In this document: piece by piece, positions 6,690-7,437 of the stretch
Position numbering within the stretch: position 1 is the first letter of the stretch
Layout: every line of letters begins with the position of its first letter
Origin: Gammaproteobacteria bacterium
GTDB lineage: Bacteria > Pseudomonadota > Gammaproteobacteria > UBA4575
Direction of reading: 5' to 3'
Assembly (NCBI GenBank): GCA_028281205.1
Contig: JANQKJ010000126.1
Coordinates: forward strand, 1 to 7,437
Length of the DNA stretch: 7,437 bases
Notes under the pieces: generated by a model
The model's database searches: none
What the model saw: the letters and a program-made list of their open reading frames with translations, nothing else
What the model was told of the DNA's origin: nothing
Made by a program: the position numbers and the translations under genes

Positions 6690-7437
6690 ATGAATAAAAA
6701 AATCTTAAAACATCATTCACCGCTACACTACTATGGTGTTGAAGATCATTGTCTATTAGTCGGAGGAAAAAAATTTTCTAGCATATTAGCTAAGCATGAA
6801 GATGTTCCTGCCTATATCTATGATCACTCAGTCATCAAACAAAAGATTGATTCATTGAGAGCAATACTTCCTAGCACAATGCATATTCATTATGCTATTA
6901 AAGCGAACCCAATGCCTGAAGTAGTTAATTATACTCAGACTCTAGTGGACGGCTTGGATGTTGCCTCTGGCAAAGAATTAACCGTTGCACTCAACAGCGG
7001 CATGGATGCCAAAGAGATAAGCTTTGCTGGTCCGGGTAAAAGTATTCATGAATTGACACTTGCGGTTAAAAGTGGCATCACTATTAATCTAGAGTCAGAA
7101 ACTGAGTTACACAGAGTCATTGATATTGGTAATCAAGTAGGCATTACACCCGAAGTAGCTTTACGCATTAATCCAGACTTTGAATTAAAAACATCCGGCA
7201 TGAAAATGTCAGGGGGACCAAAACAGTTTGGCGTCGATGCGGAAATTTCCGTCGACATCATTAAGAAAATTATTTCTTCGGGGTTAAATTTCAAAGGTTT
7301 GCATATTTTCAGTGGTTCACAAAATCTCAAATCAGCAGCGATTATTGAGGCCCAAGGCAAAACGTTTGAATTAGCTGCCAGACTTGCTCAACAAACAGGC
7401 ACGCAATTCTATAAACTCAATATTGGTGGTGGCTTGG
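6690..7437 (+). CDS. PLP-dependent decarboxylase of the LysA/ornithine decarboxylase fold, N-terminal part (runs off right edge)
   Basis: A fold-type III PLP enzyme, probably decarboxylating an amino acid or an amino-acid derivative. 249 codons are visible of a family usually about 400 residues or more, so most of the alanine-racemase-like barrel is here and the C-terminal sheet domain is missing. Motifs: HYAIKANP (67-74), with Lys71 as the expected Schiff-base lysine; GLDVASGKE (88-96); FAGPGKS (112-118); LRINPDF (158-164); KQFGVD (178-183); HIFSGSQ (205-211), a variant of the HIGSQ motif of diaminopimelate decarboxylase; and the phosphate-binding IGGGL (245-249). ATG at 6690 is 9 bases after the ligase stop, without a Shine-Dalgarno, so the two are surely cotranscribed. 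The HIFSGSQ form and the ligase neighbour point to the exosortase A-associated decarboxylase group rather than true LysA, but diaminopimelate decarboxylase-like activity cannot be excluded. Confidence 0.9.
   Translation, partial: MNKKILKHHSPLHYYGVEDHCLLVGGKKFSSILAKHEDVPAYIYDHSVIKQKIDSLRAILPSTMHIHYAIKANPMPEVVNYTQTLVDGLDVASGKELTVALNSGMDAKEISFAGPGKSIHELTLAVKSGITINLESETELHRVIDIGNQVGITPEVALRINPDFELKTSGMKMSGGPKQFGVDAEISVDIIKKIISSGLNFKGLHIFSGSQNLKSAAIIEAQGKTFELAARLAQQTGTQFYKLNIGGGL

Overview
The window looks like the chromosome of an A+T-rich gamma- or betaproteobacterium. The evidence is the gene order pheA-tyrA-aroA-cmk, the fused AroQ chorismate mutase/prephenate dehydratase (P-protein), and an AroA whose motifs read like the Pseudomonas-type enzyme. 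No species can be named from this sequence alone.

Left part (1-3485, all minus strand): a compact operon for the end of the aromatic amino acid pathway, read pheA, tyrA, aroA, cmk. AroA makes EPSP, the precursor of chorismate. PheA converts chorismate to prephenate and then phenylpyruvate. TyrA oxidises prephenate (or arogenate) towards tyrosine. cmk (cytidylate kinase) is the usual linked housekeeping gene and runs off the left edge. The genes are tightly packed: a 6-base gap, a 28-base gap and an 11-base overlap. The hisC gene often found between pheA and tyrA, and serC often found before pheA, are both absent here. AroA appears to start at TTG.

Middle (3486-5093): a short pheA leader with a perfect 12-base palindrome, then a plus-strand tRNA-Val-like gene with an abnormal anticodon loop and a bulged T stem. 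Next comes wecB (UDP-GlcNAc 2-epimerase) on the minus strand, ending 15 bases from the tRNA. A 318-base gene-free divergent spacer follows.

Right part (5094-7437, plus strand): an AMP-forming acyl/aminoacyl ligase, followed 9 bases later by a PLP-dependent decarboxylase of the LysA/ornithine fold that runs off the right edge. This pair resembles the ligase and decarboxylase known from exosortase A (PEP-CERM-type, i.e. PEP-CTERM) exopolysaccharide loci. With wecB it suggests that an envelope or exopolysaccharide locus begins here, next to the tRNA. The biochemical product of the pair is, to my knowledge, not established. An Asp in the ligase at the amino-acid-binding position of NRPS adenylation domains suggests an amino acid substrate, possibly activated, carried on a carrier protein and decarboxylated. 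This is the most interesting lead in the window.
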